IMG/VR virus record: IMGVR_UViG_3300025570_000061
Location: 1-32,384 of that record
Strand: one strand, 5' to 3'
From: a virus
Length of the DNA stretch: 32,384 nt
The notes under the pieces were generated by a model. The model saw only the letters and a list, made by a program, of their open reading frames with translations. It did not search any database and was not told where the DNA came from. The position numbers and the translations under genes were made by a program. Positions 22,959 to 30,635 of the stretch are shown here, piece after piece (position 1 is the stretch's first letter; every line of letters begins with the position of its first letter).

Positions 22959-23667
22959 CAGTGAATTATTTAGAGACAATTTACGTGATGCTCATTGGTT
23001 AGGAGAGGTAGTTGATATTGAAGACCCTCTTCTTCAAGGTAGGGCAAGAGTAAAGGTATACGGTAAATTTGATAAACTTACAAACGAAACTATTCCATGG
23101 GCTACTCCACAAAATAGAGAAGCACCTGGTATGCATATTGTACCTAGAGTTGGAGATATTGTTGCAGTAAGATTTGATAACGGAAACATCTACCACCCAG
23201 AGTACTGGTTTCAAGTAGATCAGAACGAAGAATTAAAAGCAGACATTCTTGAAGCATCAGGAGAACCACATAATGTAATTAGTTTGGTTTACGATGCAGA
23301 AAGAAATGTAAGAATATATCATTCTCCTGAAGATGGCCTAGTAATTACTAGAGGTGAAGGTGCAAAAGAAAGACCTATGATGCAAATCGACGAAGAAGGT
23401 TTTATTAAGATCTCAACAGATGCTAAAATCTTTATGGACTGTGGAGATATATTTATATCTAACGAAGGTGAACCTGGAGCAGATGAAACTGAACCAGCAG
23501 TAAGAGGTCAATCTCTACAGGATTGGTTACAGATGTGGTTAGATGATTACAATGCACATATACACCCAACGGGCGTAGGACCATCAGGTCCTCCAATGCC
23601 ACCTACTCCAGTAACAGTAGCAAAATTATCAGGTACTCATATTAACTATCAACAAAGAAACAAGTAA
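22951..23667 (+). CDS. gp5-like baseplate central spike protein, no lysozyme domain
   Basis: Residues about 12-100 of this 238-aa protein (HWLGEVVDIEDPLLQGRARV ... TIPWATPQNREAPGMHIVPR ... GDIVAVRFDNGNIYHPEYWF) form the OB-fold of the gp5/gpV/VgrG spike family. Beta-helix-like strands follow, then the typical end AVRGQSLQDWLQMWL with a H203-I-H205-P-T-G-V-G-P-S-G-P-P motif. The spike punctures the outer membrane. Unlike T4 gp5, no lysozyme domain is inserted, so wall degradation must be done elsewhere or not at all. The 8-nt overlap with the previous gene suggests coupled synthesis. Confidence 0.75.
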   Translation: MNNSELFRDNLRDAHWLGEVVDIEDPLLQGRARVKVYGKFDKLTNETIPWATPQNREAPGMHIVPRVGDIVAVRFDNGNIYHPEYWFQVDQNEELKADILEASGEPHNVISLVYDAERNVRIYHSPEDGLVITRGEGAKERPMMQIDEEGFIKISTDAKIFMDCGDIFISNEGEPGADETEPAVRGQSLQDWLQMWLDDYNAHIHPTGVGPSGPPMPPTPVTVAKLSGTHINYQQRNK

Positions 23668-23670
23668 GCT

Positions 23671-25662
23671 ATGCCTGCAAAGTGGCCTCCATTTATTAAG
23701 GACTTAGCGAGTACGCTACAAAGTCAAGAGTTTACTAAACCAGGCGGTGCAGGAGTTTCTTATGACCCGCCTGAAATTGGTGCGACTAAAGTTTTAGGTA
23801 AAGACTTTAAACTGAATGATAAGGGCGAGAGAGAATTCTTTGAACCTATAAGTATTTTAAGTGGCAAGAAGGGTCCAGTTGGTAATCCAGCAAATGCAGT
23901 CCTAGCAACTAACCCTGCAACTATGGTTAATGCAAATGATATTAATCCACTTTCCGGTAGATATGACTTTGGTAAACAGGTTGCTCAACACTATTTAGAT
24001 GCAGTTAAAGGCGCGGCGCAAACTCATGTTGGAGAATTCCATATTAATAACGGGGGTGCTGAGACTCTTTTAAAAGAGGGGTATGGTATTGCATTCGAAA
24101 GACTTTTAAGAGAAGGTGATATACCTTTACAAGACCAATACGATGAGGATGGTAATCTAATTGAGATGGGTAAAGAGTCACATCCTGCCTATGCTGATTT
24201 CTGTCCTGAAGTTGAAGAACCAGATGCAGAAACTATAGCAGCCCTAGAAGTAGAAAATAATAAAGCTTTTAACAAGTTTGCCACTGGTGAGAATGTACAA
24301 AACTATAACTTATATAAATTTAAGTTTTATCAATTTCCATGTTTAAGCGGAGCTGAAAGCCAAGAAGAACTAGAAGTAATATTTGCTAATAGACTTCTAA
24401 TGGGTTATCAATTTATGACGACTGGAAACGCAAGATGGGATTATTTTGTATGGGCATGTCATTTAGGTAAAGAGAATTACTCTAGTAGCTCCAGTTTTGG
24501 TAATAATAACTCTGGCTATGAGAATATTAGTAGTAATTGTAGAAACGATATTGAAAATGCAGGTTATGACTATAAGTTACTAGCTGACAATGTATCTAAA
24601 ATGGTTAAGTACGGAATATTGGCTGCTCATCCAAAAAATGAAAATGATTTCCAAACTGTAGGTACTAACTCTGAATTAGAAAAGAGAATCAAGCGAACTC
24701 CTGCAAAAGATCTTGAGTTTCCAAAAATAATAAACGATGAAGAGGTAGATGTAACTCCAGCAGTTTGTCCTATTAATCGATATAAGATTCAAGTGGCTAG
24801 AGATTTTGAAGGGGATACATCTTTAAAACCTAAAATCTTGACCATGAATGTAATCGCAACATTTACATATTATCCTGGTGTTAGAGATAACATAGGTTTA
24901 AATAATACAACTCCTTATGTTGTTAATAATCTCAAAGCTCAATTTGGAAAAGATCGTATTAAATATCCTAAATCTAATAACTGGGTAAAACAAAAATATA
25001 GAGATGCTGAGTGGAAAAACAAATGGAGAAAATGCCCACCTAAAGAAAAGTTAGATGCAGCAGCTAGAGCTACTGACGATCTTAAGTTTATGGGTAAGTC
25101 AAAACCTGGCTATGCATTCTTAGCCCTAGGTTGGAATGGAGACAATTGGAATGGCGGCGCTGCAGGTACTCAATATAAATTTGAATATCATAGAGTTCTT
25201 TGTGCGATTAGAGCTGCAGAAAATTGTGAAGAACCAATGACTGATGTTGGACATCCATGGGATCCAAGTGGTTCAACGCCTGGAGGTGAGTCTTATAGTG
25301 GAGATCCTTATATGATGATGGCGAGAGTTACAATAGCATATTGGTATGCTTGTATTGTTAAACCATTTAAACCAACACCCTCTGCTCCACCAGCTTTAAT
25401 TGCACCGCCTCTAACAGGTATTTACATTCCAATTTATTATGGTAGTGCAAATCGTTTAGCAAATAATCTAAGAAGAGCTTGGAATACAGGTAAGTCTTTT
25501 GCAACACCTGGAACTCAAGCGCCAGCATCTAATGCTACGGCAACAGCAGTTGCAGGAGCTTATGCCCTACATCTACTAGAATTTAAACTACTTTATCTTG
25601 GTGGTATTCCAACTCCTGCTGGACCAGTTCCAATGGTAGGTTTTGTACCGATTGTATTTTAA
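23671..25662 (+). CDS. large putative baseplate / tail structural protein
   Basis: I do not recognise a family for this 663-aa protein. It starts MPAKWPPFIKDLASTLQSQ and has a middle rich in aromatic residues and cysteines (FPCLSGAESQEELE, YFVWACHLGKENY). A segment near 350-420 (KPKILTMNVIATFTYYPGVR) looks like a beta-strand protein domain. The C-terminus is hydrophobic and Pro/Ala/Gly-rich (about 560-663), including a Pro-rich stretch and a final GGIPTPAGPVPMVGFVPIVF. Position, 3 nt after the spike gene and at the end of the block, suggests a baseplate or tail-tip part. Its stop shares TTAA with the opposite-strand gene. Confidence 0.5.
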   Translation: MPAKWPPFIKDLASTLQSQEFTKPGGAGVSYDPPEIGATKVLGKDFKLNDKGEREFFEPISILSGKKGPVGNPANAVLATNPATMVNANDINPLSGRYDFGKQVAQHYLDAVKGAAQTHVGEFHINNGGAETLLKEGYGIAFERLLREGDIPLQDQYDEDGNLIEMGKESHPAYADFCPEVEEPDAETIAALEVENNKAFNKFATGENVQNYNLYKFKFYQFPCLSGAESQEELEVIFANRLLMGYQFMTTGNARWDYFVWACHLGKENYSSSSSFGNNNSGYENISSNCRNDIENAGYDYKLLADNVSKMVKYGILAAHPKNENDFQTVGTNSELEKRIKRTPAKDLEFPKIINDEEVDVTPAVCPINRYKIQVARDFEGDTSLKPKILTMNVIATFTYYPGVRDNIGLNNTTPYVVNNLKAQFGKDRIKYPKSNNWVKQKYRDAEWKNKWRKCPPKEKLDAAARATDDLKFMGKSKPGYAFLALGWNGDNWNGGAAGTQYKFEYHRVLCAIRAAENCEEPMTDVGHPWDPSGSTPGGESYSGDPYMMMARVTIAYWYACIVKPFKPTPSAPPALIAPPLTGIYIPIYYGSANRLANNLRRAWNTGKSFATPGTQAPASNATATAVAGAYALHLLEFKLLYLGGIPTPAGPVPMVGFVPIVF

Positions 25663-26057
25663 CCCCAGTCTTTTTCGAACGTATACCAATGGTCTGCAGA
25701 CGCACAGTCCCTACAAGCATCAGCAACAAGTATTACCTTTTCTTCCATAGTTAACATCGGTAGAATGGCTCCTACGTGCATCTCGAGTAACTCACTGTTT
25801 GGCATATACTCAGATGCATGATTTGCAATTCCGGTGATAAGCCTATAAGCATTATCTTCTACAGAATTAAACCTAGTACCTTGGTGGTAATCAACATTAG
25901 GATCTACTGTTGCTAGTTCCCATAGTTTTTCAATACCAATAAGATCTCTAACATCTTGGCAGATTTCTTGAATTGCATCTTTATGTTTAAGAACAGCCTG
26001 GTAACCATGACCGCCTACTCCGTTGCAAGTTACTTCGTTTACATTAAATTTACTCAT
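25659..26057 (-). CDS. hypothetical protein, only minus-strand gene
   Basis: A 132-aa helical, acidic protein with scattered cysteines and histidines (TCNGVGGHGYQ and ADACRDCASADHW) that could bind metal but match no pattern I know. It is driven by the reversed third copy of the 64-bp element, whose end is 10 nt from its ATG. It converges on the baseplate block and shares the 4 nt TTAA with the end of that block's last gene. Sharing the promoter class of the genes at 75 and 938 suggests similar timing. Confidence 0.7.
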   Translation of the reverse strand: MSKFNVNEVTCNGVGGHGYQAVLKHKDAIQEICQDVRDLIGIEKLWELATVDPNVDYHQGTRFNSVEDNAYRLITGIANHASEYMPNSELLEMHVGAILPMLTMEEKVILVADACRDCASADHWYTFEKDWG

Positions 26058-26067
26058 ATTTTTTTGT

Positions 26068-26131
26068 TTTTAATTACAGTACTAATATACGAAAAATATC
26101 TGACATAAAAAAATATTTTGGCAACTATTTT
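26068..26131 (-). promoter_or_regulatory. 64-bp repeated promoter-like element, copy 3
   Basis: Read on the minus strand, it matches copies 1 and 2 along its full length, including TGCC at the upstream side, the T-tract with ATGTCA and the invariant CGTATATTAGTACTGTAATT. Its orientation follows that of the minus-strand gene it precedes, which argues strongly for a directional promoter and not a neutral repeat. Confidence 0.8.
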
Positions 26132-26289
26132 GTAAAAGAAGCCAACTTTTTTTGATACATATAATAACCTAATCACATACTCTTATTATCTTTAAAAAAC
26201 TACTGTTTATATCAACCTTGTTTTTGTTTTGTCTTCAAATAATACATGAATTCAAACCAGAAAAATCTAAAGTTCCAACCTTTAGAAAG

Positions 26290-26688
26290 ATGCCTACAGT
26301 TGCAGAAGTTTTTGATAATGAAAGTACATTAAGATTCATAGAAGATTCTATTCTATTTACACCACCTAGAATTTCACCAATAGTTAAAACTAAAATGGGA
26401 CCTTTACACCCTAGGATAATTGGGTTAACAACTGAGGTTGCTAGAGGTGTTTATCTTATTCAATTAAATAGCATATATTCTGTTCAAGTTTTACAAAGAA
26501 CTTTATTTCATGAATTAGCACATGTCTATCAATTTGAAAGAGGGATATTACAGGATATGGGTAATATGATAATTTGGAATGGTAGAATATATGGTTGGGA
26601 TCAGCCATGGGCAGATAGGCCATGGGAACAACATGCAGAGAAATTAGTTGAAGAGCTTTTTGTACCCCTCTGTGTAGATGATATATAA
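26290..26688 (+). CDS. small HExxH zinc-metallopeptidase-like protein
   Basis: From the ATG at 26290 the protein is 132 aa, with H74-E-L-A-H78 (TLFHELAHVYQFERG) and a downstream E in RPWEQHAEKLVEEL (E113) that suits the third zinc ligand of gluzincin-type folds. No signal peptide is seen. The open frame extends upstream to a TTG at 26218, adding 24 plausible residues (HEFKPEKSKVPTFRK), so the true start is uncertain. The 26132-26289 gap holds only AT-rich DNA and no clear promoter. The next gene follows 5 nt later and also has an HExxH motif. Confidence 0.65.
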   Translation: MPTVAEVFDNESTLRFIEDSILFTPPRISPIVKTKMGPLHPRIIGLTTEVARGVYLIQLNSIYSVQVLQRTLFHELAHVYQFERGILQDMGNMIIWNGRIYGWDQPWADRPWEQHAEKLVEELFVPLCVDDI

Positions 26689-26693
26689 AATGT

Positions 26694-27059
26694 ATGAAAA
26701 CACCAATTGTTAAGTATAACGATAAATTTTTAAATAGTATTAGTTGGTTTATGAGAATCGGCGGCATTACCCTTTGGCCATTCGTGGTTTTAAGAGAAAG
26801 ATATAACTCTTCTTCTTATTGGAAGAAGAAGGCTGCGAGAATTATTAACCACGAGTCTATCCACATTAAACAACAAGAAGAACTTTTAATTATACCATTC
26901 TACATTCTTTATATTACAGAGTGGTTTATTAAACTATTTTTCTATGGCAAGCAATCTTACTACAATATCTCGTTTGAGAGAGAAGCCTATGATAATGATG
27001 ATAACTTAAGTTACTTAAATTCTAGAAAAAAATACGCTTGGATAAAAAGAATATTTTAA
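26694..27059 (+). CDS. small HExxH metallopeptidase-like protein with hydrophobic segment
   Basis: The 121-aa protein has H53-E-S-I-H57 in INHESIHIKQQEE. A hydrophobic segment follows (LLIIPFYILYITEWFIKLFF, about 64-83), then FEREAYDND (94-102), whose glutamates could give the third zinc ligand. A second hydrophobic patch lies near residues 18-33. The family layout (NHE-x-I-H ... FEREAY) is one I have seen in phage and Bacteroidota genomes without known substrate. The charge distribution suggests membrane contact. A tail-fibre, lysis or membrane role is a guess. Confidence 0.6.
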   Translation: MKTPIVKYNDKFLNSISWFMRIGGITLWPFVVLRERYNSSSYWKKKAARIINHESIHIKQQEELLIIPFYILYITEWFIKLFFYGKQSYYNISFEREAYDNDDNLSYLNSRKKYAWIKRIF

Positions 27060-27061
27060 GT

Positions 27062-27070
27062 GATATATAA
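27062..27070 (+). promoter_or_regulatory. candidate late-type promoter box, GATATATAA
   Basis: TGATATATAATATG begins directly after the stop at 27059 and lies 43 nt before the ATG at 27114. This is the longest leader among the boxes of this type. A TAGTATAACC stretch at about 27087-27096 could be another promoter element. Confidence 0.4.
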
Positions 27071-27113
27071 TATGTTACTAACATGGTAGTATAACCTTTT
27101 AAATAAAAAATAA

Positions 27114-28406
27114 ATGTCAGCAAACGCTAAAAGAAAACGCATCGGTCAAGATGTAACCACAACAATCGCAGTCGAAGAAAAGACTCAAAATACACAAGAG
27201 CAGGTAGAAGCTAAAACAGAAGCTAAAGAAAAACCTGCAAACCCCCACGCAGAATTTTATGATGAAAACGGAGAGTTCCTTTGGGAAGCTTACGAAGGTA
27301 CGTGTCCTACTAGAAATAGAACTCCTAATCCGCATATTAAAACTAATGACGGTGATAAGGTATACTCGAGAGAGCCCTATGCACAAGAGTTATATGATAT
27401 GATGGAAAATTACGGCAAAGATATTAAGCCGGTTGTTAATGAGGGTGAAATCCACGAGGGTACTATTTACGCGATTGATCGAGACTATATAACTGTAGAT
27501 ATAAGTTATAGAGAATTAGTCTATGTTAAGTTTGGTAAAGAGTCTGCTGAGGTTCAAGCATCTTCTGTTGGAGATGAAACTGCAGTCTTAATTACAGAAA
27601 CAAAAGGTACTTTAACAGGTACGATTACAGGTGGTGTCAAACATAAAACATTCATGGATCTTAGAGATGCAATTGATGAAGGTAGAACTGCATGGATTGG
27701 TACTGTTAATAGTATGATTGATAAAGGTGGTTATGTAGTTACAGTACAAGGTATTAGTTGCTTTATGCCAGGTTCATTAGCAGGTATAAATAAATTATCT
27801 GATTTCAGCTCTATTGTTGGCGAAGAGATTTATGTAGTACCGGTTAGTTTCTCTCCAGATAGAGGTACGATTGTAGTTTCACATAGAAAATATTTACAAG
27901 CACTTATACCAACTGCAATAGAAGAATTAAAACAGAGCATTGAGATAGAAAGAGAAGGGCTAGTAACAGGTACAGCTAAGTATGGTGTATTCGTAGAGTT
28001 TAGCAAATGTTTAACTGGTATGATTCACAATAATGACCTAGACGAAGAAACTTTAACTAGATTTAAAGCTAGAGATATTAAACCTGGAGACCCAATTAAG
28101 TTTAAGGTAAAAGATATTATTAGTAATAGGAAGATTACACTGACACAAAAAGATGTGGTTGAAGTTAATCCTTGGATTAATATTTCTACAAGATACCAAA
28201 TACCTTCTGTAGTAGAGGCAACTGTAAAGTCTAAAAAAGATTATGGTTTATTCATTACAATCGAAGAGGGTGTGACTGGATTGCTACATGTTAGCGAAAT
28301 AGGTGAGGAGACTATGTCTGTATTTAACCCTGGTGATAAAATAACCGTTCAGATTACTAGAATTGACGAGGCAACAATGAAGGTCTTTTTAAAGATGCCC
28401 CAATAA
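27114..28406 (+). CDS. S1-like RNA-binding protein with four S1-type domains
   Basis: A 430-aa protein. After a basic, Glu/Lys-rich disordered N-terminus (1-100), S1-type OB folds lie at about 110-165, 193-257, 280-346 and 362-428. The last two are the clearest: GLVTGTAKYGVFVEFSKCLT and VKSKKDYGLFITIEEGVTGL, each ending in an L-H/I-H phrase. This is the domain layout of ribosomal protein S1, which brings mRNA to the 30S subunit. The gene lies in a late-type block between HExxH and virion genes, so it is made with virion proteins. Likely roles are steering ribosomes to phage messages or protecting RNA. No nuclease domain is present. Confidence 0.8.
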   Translation: MSANAKRKRIGQDVTTTIAVEEKTQNTQEQVEAKTEAKEKPANPHAEFYDENGEFLWEAYEGTCPTRNRTPNPHIKTNDGDKVYSREPYAQELYDMMENYGKDIKPVVNEGEIHEGTIYAIDRDYITVDISYRELVYVKFGKESAEVQASSVGDETAVLITETKGTLTGTITGGVKHKTFMDLRDAIDEGRTAWIGTVNSMIDKGGYVVTVQGISCFMPGSLAGINKLSDFSSIVGEEIYVVPVSFSPDRGTIVVSHRKYLQALIPTAIEELKQSIEIEREGLVTGTAKYGVFVEFSKCLTGMIHNNDLDEETLTRFKARDIKPGDPIKFKVKDIISNRKITLTQKDVVEVNPWINISTRYQIPSVVEATVKSKKDYGLFITIEEGVTGLLHVSEIGEETMSVFNPGDKITVQITRIDEATMKVFLKMPQ

Positions 28407-28423
28407 CTATCTCAGAAGAGATT

Positions 28424-28433
28424 GATATATATT
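28424..28433 (+). promoter_or_regulatory. candidate late-type promoter box, GATATATATT
   Basis: TTGATATATATTGAAAG lies in the 50-nt gap before 28457, with about 23 nt to the start codon. It is a variant of the GATATATAA box. Confidence 0.35.
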
Positions 28434-28456
28434 GAAAGTAATATTATACTCTCAAT

Positions 28457-29770
28457 ATGCAAAAACTAAATAGAGACTCTAGTAGAATTTCGATACTGAA
28501 CGGAAGTCAAATGGGTATCGAGTTTGAATTCTATTCTAACTTAGAGATCGAAGAGACACAGAAAGCTTTATCTAAGCTACTTAATCGCAAGATTAAAGTA
28601 GAAGATAAGGCCCATTCTGACTTTCAACCTAGCAAAGATGTTTTTAAAATGGAACCAGATATGTCTGGTGGTAAAGGACTAATTGAATTAGTTACTGGAC
28701 CTATGCCATATCGAGATGCTAGATTAGTTATTATTAAAATGTTAGGATGGATTAAAGCAAATGGTTATACAACTGACCGTGCTTCTATTCACCTTAATAT
28801 GTCTTTCAATCCTGATTTTTTAATAGACCCTATGATGGTATCTAAAATGAATATTTTAAAGTTTATTTTAGAATTTGATGAGAAAAGGGTTTACAAATAT
28901 TTCCCTAATAGAGAGAATTCAACTTATGCAAAGTCTATTAAATGGGTTATGCCTAAAAATGAAGCCTTTTATTACAATGAAAATCTAATTAGCTCAGATA
29001 ACTTTACGTTTGCCAATACTAAATATTATGGTATTAACTTTGAAAAAGCTCAAAGTAATTATTTAGAGTTTAGATATGTTGGTGGTAAAGATTATGAAAA
29101 AAGAGGTGATGATATTTTACATTTAGCGGAAATGTTTATTATGTCTGTATGGAAATCTTGCTTTAATCCTAAGTTTACTGCCGAGAATAAAATCGAGATG
29201 AAAAGGATTTTGCAGAAAAATGCACCGCTTTCAGCAGTATTAAAAGACTATACCGCCGTAAATAAACATTGGCCTAAGATACATATACTAGTAGATTTGC
29301 AAGATAATCCGCAGGTTATTAGAGTTCAATGGGAAAGATTTAAGTTAAAAGTACTAGATCTATTGTCAAACGGAGGAATGGAAGAGGGCACAATTAACTA
29401 TGATTCTGATTTTTCAGGGGTTCAGGTTAAGGATGGTAAGTTTAAAACTTCATATTTATTAGATGGTTTTGAATTTGTAGACTGTGAATTATCGGGTAAT
29501 ATTGAAAACTGTGATTTATACGGATGTAAAATCAAAGGTGCTCAAATATTAAGATCAAATCTATACCAAGGTACAGAGGTTTGGGACTCTAAAGTAGAGT
29601 CTAGTTTTGTACATGGGAGTTGTACTTTGAACAACTGTTTTGTTTTTGGCAGGGACGGTATATTTAAAGGCAAAATGAATGGAGGTATTTTCAGAGAAGG
29701 TGGGGTCGGGCCTCATGTTAGATTCTCTGATGAGACTGAAGTTATTGTAAGTAAAAAAATTAAAGCGTAA
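28457..29770 (+). CDS. amidoligase-like protein fused to pentapeptide/beta-helix-like domain
   Basis: The N-terminal 130 residues of this 437-aa protein carry the GCS-fold amidoligase motifs: G20-I-E-F-E24 (metal or ATP site), an M-E-P-D68-M-S acidic motif, E77 in LIELVTGPMPYRD and H112 in ASIHLNMSF. Such enzymes join carboxyl to amine groups using ATP. Residues about 330-437 have short alternating strands (FEFVDCELSGNIENCDLYGC ... KIKGAQILRSNLYQG) like a pentapeptide or right-handed beta-helix protein. The two parts are joined by a charged helical middle. The position beside baseplate wedge genes suggests a late, perhaps virion-associated enzyme, but the target is unknown. Confidence 0.55.
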   Translation: MQKLNRDSSRISILNGSQMGIEFEFYSNLEIEETQKALSKLLNRKIKVEDKAHSDFQPSKDVFKMEPDMSGGKGLIELVTGPMPYRDARLVIIKMLGWIKANGYTTDRASIHLNMSFNPDFLIDPMMVSKMNILKFILEFDEKRVYKYFPNRENSTYAKSIKWVMPKNEAFYYNENLISSDNFTFANTKYYGINFEKAQSNYLEFRYVGGKDYEKRGDDILHLAEMFIMSVWKSCFNPKFTAENKIEMKRILQKNAPLSAVLKDYTAVNKHWPKIHILVDLQDNPQVIRVQWERFKLKVLDLLSNGGMEEGTINYDSDFSGVQVKDGKFKTSYLLDGFEFVDCELSGNIENCDLYGCKIKGAQILRSNLYQGTEVWDSKVESSFVHGSCTLNNCFVFGRDGIFKGKMNGGIFREGGVGPHVRFSDETEVIVSKKIKA

Positions 29771-29772
29771 GA

Positions 29773-30615
29773 ATGAGCGAAATTAGAGAAGGTAACAATA
29801 CTAACTTAGGCACTGAAAGAGATTTTGGGCAAAACTGCCAAAATGAGTTTTTAGCAGAGCTTGGGGATGATTTAACAGGTGCTTGTATGGTTCCAGTTAA
29901 TTTACCACAAAGAGAAATCATGAACATTATTAAGAGAGCTAAAAAATGGTTCTATAAGCAATATGAAGATTCTGTATTAGAAAACTATTATGTTGTTCCT
30001 AAAAATGTTTTTGAATCCGATTATTTTAAAACGCATAGATGTTTAAACCTACCGGGAGCTAACGCTGATGGTGGAGGCGCAGTCTATTCAGTTTTTGGAG
30101 TACATGATTTAGCTTCTGGCTTTAATGGAACAGGCCAAGGTATGGATGTTAGATTTCAAGGTGGTGGTGATTTTTCGCTAGACAAAATGTTATTTAGAGG
30201 TATGTATGATGGATCTGGTCCAGCAGAAGCAGCCGAAGAATTACAATATTATGTACTAAATGCGTCATTGGCAGATATGTCAAGACAGATTTTAGAAAAC
30301 CCTATTAGCTTTCAGTATGCTAGACTAAATGGTAAGCTGAAAATAATGGGAGACACTCCGAAAGGAGATTGTATACTACAGGTATACGAAACTATATCTG
30401 ATTGTGCACTTTATTCAGATGAGATTTTCTTTAGATATTGCTCTGCAAAGATAAAGCAATCTTTAGGTGCTAAATTAGGTATATTTAAGTTTGCATTACC
30501 AGGTAATGTAGAATTTGATTATGATGCTATTAAAGACATGGGAGACACCGAGTTAGAGTCGATAGTAGAGGAAATTAAGGGCGACGAAGGTGTGGACTAT
30601 ATGTTCCACTCATAA
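29773..30615 (+). CDS. putative virion structural (neck/tail) protein
   Basis: The 280-aa protein has a helical N-terminus (REIMNIIKRAKKWFYKQYED, about 48-67), a Gly-rich beta middle (DVRFQGGGDFSLDKMLFRGM) and the C-terminal motif ALYSDEIFFRYCSAKIKQSL...FKFALPGNVEFDYDAI, ending in an acidic helix. I associate this layout with structural proteins of T4-like phages near gp25. It starts 2 nt after the amidoligase-like gene. The precise role (neck, sheath terminator or baseplate) cannot be told from the sequence. Confidence 0.5.
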   Translation: MSEIREGNNTNLGTERDFGQNCQNEFLAELGDDLTGACMVPVNLPQREIMNIIKRAKKWFYKQYEDSVLENYYVVPKNVFESDYFKTHRCLNLPGANADGGGAVYSVFGVHDLASGFNGTGQGMDVRFQGGGDFSLDKMLFRGMYDGSGPAEAAEELQYYVLNASLADMSRQILENPISFQYARLNGKLKIMGDTPKGDCILQVYETISDCALYSDEIFFRYCSAKIKQSLGAKLGIFKFALPGNVEFDYDAIKDMGDTELESIVEEIKGDEGVDYMFHS

Positions 30616-30635
30616 TAAGCCGAATACATATATAA

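Noticed and set aside
26218-26289. TTG-initiated extension of the HExxH protein
   Set aside because: No ATG in this part and no ribosome-binding cue; kept as a possibility, but the ATG at 26290 was annotated.
26132-26289. Divergent intergenic region searched for an RNA gene or origin
   Set aside because: It is AT-rich with no stable hairpin, iteron or cloverleaf that I can see.
26680-26688. GATATATAA box before 26694
   Set aside because: It is made by the last codons and stop of the preceding gene and lies only 5 nt from the ATG, so coincidence is likely.
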